In this document: positions 62,519-64,000 of the stretch, piece by piece
How the letters are laid out: the number at the start of each line of letters is the position of its first letter
How positions within the stretch are numbered: the stretch's first letter is position 1
Program-made: the position numbers and the translations under genes
Notes under the pieces: model-generated
Told to the model about the DNA's origin: nothing
Seen by the model: the letters and a program-made list of their open reading frames with translations, nothing else
Database searches by the model: none
Source of the DNA: Nannochloris sp. 'desiccata'
Taxonomy: Eukaryota > Chlorophyta > Trebouxiophyceae > Chlorellales > Chlorellaceae
DNA length: 64,000 nucleotides
Assembly: GCA_019044685.2 (NCBI GenBank)
Contig: JAGTXX020000015.1
Location: 682,001-746,000 of the forward strand
Direction of reading: 5' to 3'

Positions 62519-64000
62519 ATGGATGACGCGCATGGGCCTCCAGAGGGGCAACAGGAAATTCACGATGCCTTTCAAGGTTACCACACTCACGAAGGTTATC
62601 TAGAACCTGCTCAAGCTCAGGCCATCGCCAACTACATGCCAGATTTTGCTGAACTGGATCCAGCGTCTCAAGCTGCTGCCATGCAACAATATAATACAGC
62701 CATGCCTACTGGTGCAGAAGGCCAGGACGGTGAAAACGCGGGTGGACAGCAAGGACAACAGTCTGATAGTGATATTGAACTAGAGGAAGGCGTAGATGCG
62801 GGTGAGTTGTCTGCCAGAACTGTGTGATTTTCTTTTATCCGAGACATTTTTACAATCGCAACAAACACGTTACCACCCCTTTGTCCTCCTGCTACAGCCC
62901 AACAACGCCTTACCATTGCTACTGCCGATTCCCAAGCTACAAAAGGAGATGAAGCATGGACAGAAGAGGAAGAACGAGAGCTTTTAAGGATTGTAAACGA
63001 TGAAGAATATAGAAAGGTGCGTTGCCGCTGCAGTGTCATTGCGACTGACTTGACTGATTGGGTTTACTTTTATAGTCACAGAGTTAGAAAACTAGCTGAA
63101 ATACTTTAAAAGATAGATTACTGCTCGAAACATTTACATTAGTTTTTCTAGAACCAATTAATCTCATTTACTATTTTATTTAAAAAAATTCATCCCTAAC
63201 ATTTTTCCAAATGTTTTCCATCGTCTTTATTGTTGCAGTCCAAAGTAGGCGAAACAACTACCAAATGGGCTCCTATCGCTCAATGTTTTAGCCGAACAGT
63301 CAAAGCAGTAAAACGCAAGTACGATAAGCTTCAAAAACCTGATAAAGAGCAGCGTAAAACTCGTTCTACTAGACAGAACTCTGCTCTAGTTGCTGCCGGA
63401 GCGGCCAACACCCTCTCCAGTGCCGCCGCCGATCCCTCTCAAGAACCAAGAAAAGACGGTCGTGAAGTTGTTGATCCTAATAGTGTTGCTGGTACTGAAG
63501 CTGGTGCACATGCTGATCTCATGGCTGCTACGATGTATCTACCAGGAATGGATGAAGCTGCTCTCTACAACACAGCGGGTATGACAGAGGAGCAGGTCGC
63601 TGCTGCAGCAGCAGCAATGCCAGCGAGTGTTGAAGGAATGACTGCTGAACAGATGGCTGCATATATGCAGCAAATGTACAGTGGTGGGTATTACGACCCC
63701 AACTCGGCAGCAGCTGCTGCCGCAGCTGCCGCTGTAGCTACCGGCCAACCACAAGATCCAAACGCTCAAATGGATCCGGAGTTATTGCAGCAATTAGCAG
63801 CACAGCAGGCTGCATACCAAGCTTCTGCTGCTGCTGAAGCTGCTGCAGGTGCGACTGCTTCTCAACCCCGTAATGATCGCGTCTTTTGGAAACCAGAAGA
63901 ACAACAAGAATTGCTGAGAATTGTCCAGGACAATGCCTATCGTCAGCAGGTGCTTGGAATTACAGATATCAGTTGGGATGTTATAGCAAAGCATTTAGGT
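62519..64000 (+). CDS. Myb/SANT-domain nuclear protein, paralogue of its divergent neighbour, 3' partial
   Basis: Exons 62519-62801, 62898-63016 and 63239 to beyond the window end, both introns GT-AG, give 388 residues so far. A first Myb/SANT-like domain is WTEEEERELLRIVNDEEYRK...TKWAPIAQCFSRTVKAVKRKY, split by an intron; a second begins FWKPEEQQELLRIVQDNAYR...ISWDVIAKHLG and runs off the end. Between them are Ala/Gln/Met-rich stretches (MTAEQMAAYMQQMY) like those of the minus-strand neighbour (LTAEQLANFQ). The pattern E-L-x-x-I/M-V-x-D-x-x-Y-R in both genes shows common origin. Function is unknown, probably transcriptional. Confidence 0.82.

Noticed and set aside
1..64000. tRNA, rRNA, snRNA genes, CRISPR arrays or bacterial operons
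   Set aside because: Reading the intergenic DNA on both strands showed no convincing B-box or cloverleaf, no rRNA-like sequence and no regularly spaced repeats; introns and transit peptides show this is eukaryotic nuclear DNA. A dedicated tRNA or covariance-model scan would be decisive.

Overview
This window is nuclear DNA from a photosynthetic eukaryote of the green lineage, most likely a unicellular green alga; a streptophyte or early-branching green alga fits best. The evidence is a set of plastid-directed nuclear genes (bS20, IspD, a PsbP-domain lumen protein, plastid-type fused glycyl-tRNA synthetase, RpiA), plant-type regulators (a PHR/PSR1 MYB-CC factor, a TRAF1-like MATH protein, ARL1), and short GT-AG introns of about 80-260 bases in a compact, AT-rich, eukaryotic gene layout. 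The standard genetic code is used. A class I cyclic-nucleotide phosphodiesterase and a phosphate acetyltransferase, both absent from flowering plants as far as known, argue against an angiosperm. The species is not identifiable from the sequence alone.

Layout. 1-10.7 kb: a 5'-truncated MYB-CC phosphate-response factor, mitochondrial-type phosphate acetyltransferase, plastid bS20 (minus), a 1.7 kb gene-poor gap, a plastid-directed unknown, a ZCCHC10-like zinc-knuckle protein (minus) and IspD. 11-22 kb: a GT61 glycosyltransferase, plastid/mitochondrial GlyRS (minus), a small protein resembling a plant mitochondrial complex I accessory subunit (minus), ARL1, and a coiled-coil unknown (minus). 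22-31 kb: a Ser/Thr kinase, a ZNF598/Hel2-like RING protein and an unknown low-complexity protein. 31-37 kb: a type II membrane protein (minus), the two-cistron CDC26-TTM3 locus, and a LETM1-like protein (minus). 37.3-43 kb: a repeat island with two non-autonomous hAT-type DNA transposons, each with perfect 8-bp target duplications, tandem and inverted repeats, and one small coiled-coil/membrane gene. 43-64 kb: a dense run of genes in almost strictly alternating orientation: RAD6-type E2, PsbP-domain protein, NADPH-thioredoxin reductase, TFIP11-like splicing factor, cyclic-nucleotide phosphodiesterase, RpiA, eL36, TRAF1-like MATH protein, Aurora kinase, and a divergent pair of Myb/SANT-domain paralogues, the second running off the window end.

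Most genes are unrelated housekeeping functions, but several are arranged as head-to-head pairs with 220-650 bp between start codons. The most notable single locus is CDC26-TTM3: a 63-codon anaphase-promoting-complex subunit gene and a CYTH-domain tripolyphosphatase gene lie 26 nt apart in one spliced exon, in different frames, matching the bicistronic arrangement described in Arabidopsis. Other features of note are an apparent GC-AG intron after a 15-nt first coding exon (TFIP11), an initiator ATG isolated by an intron (ARL1), a stop-free 3n intron (GT61), and a RAD6-type E2 with an acidic tail.
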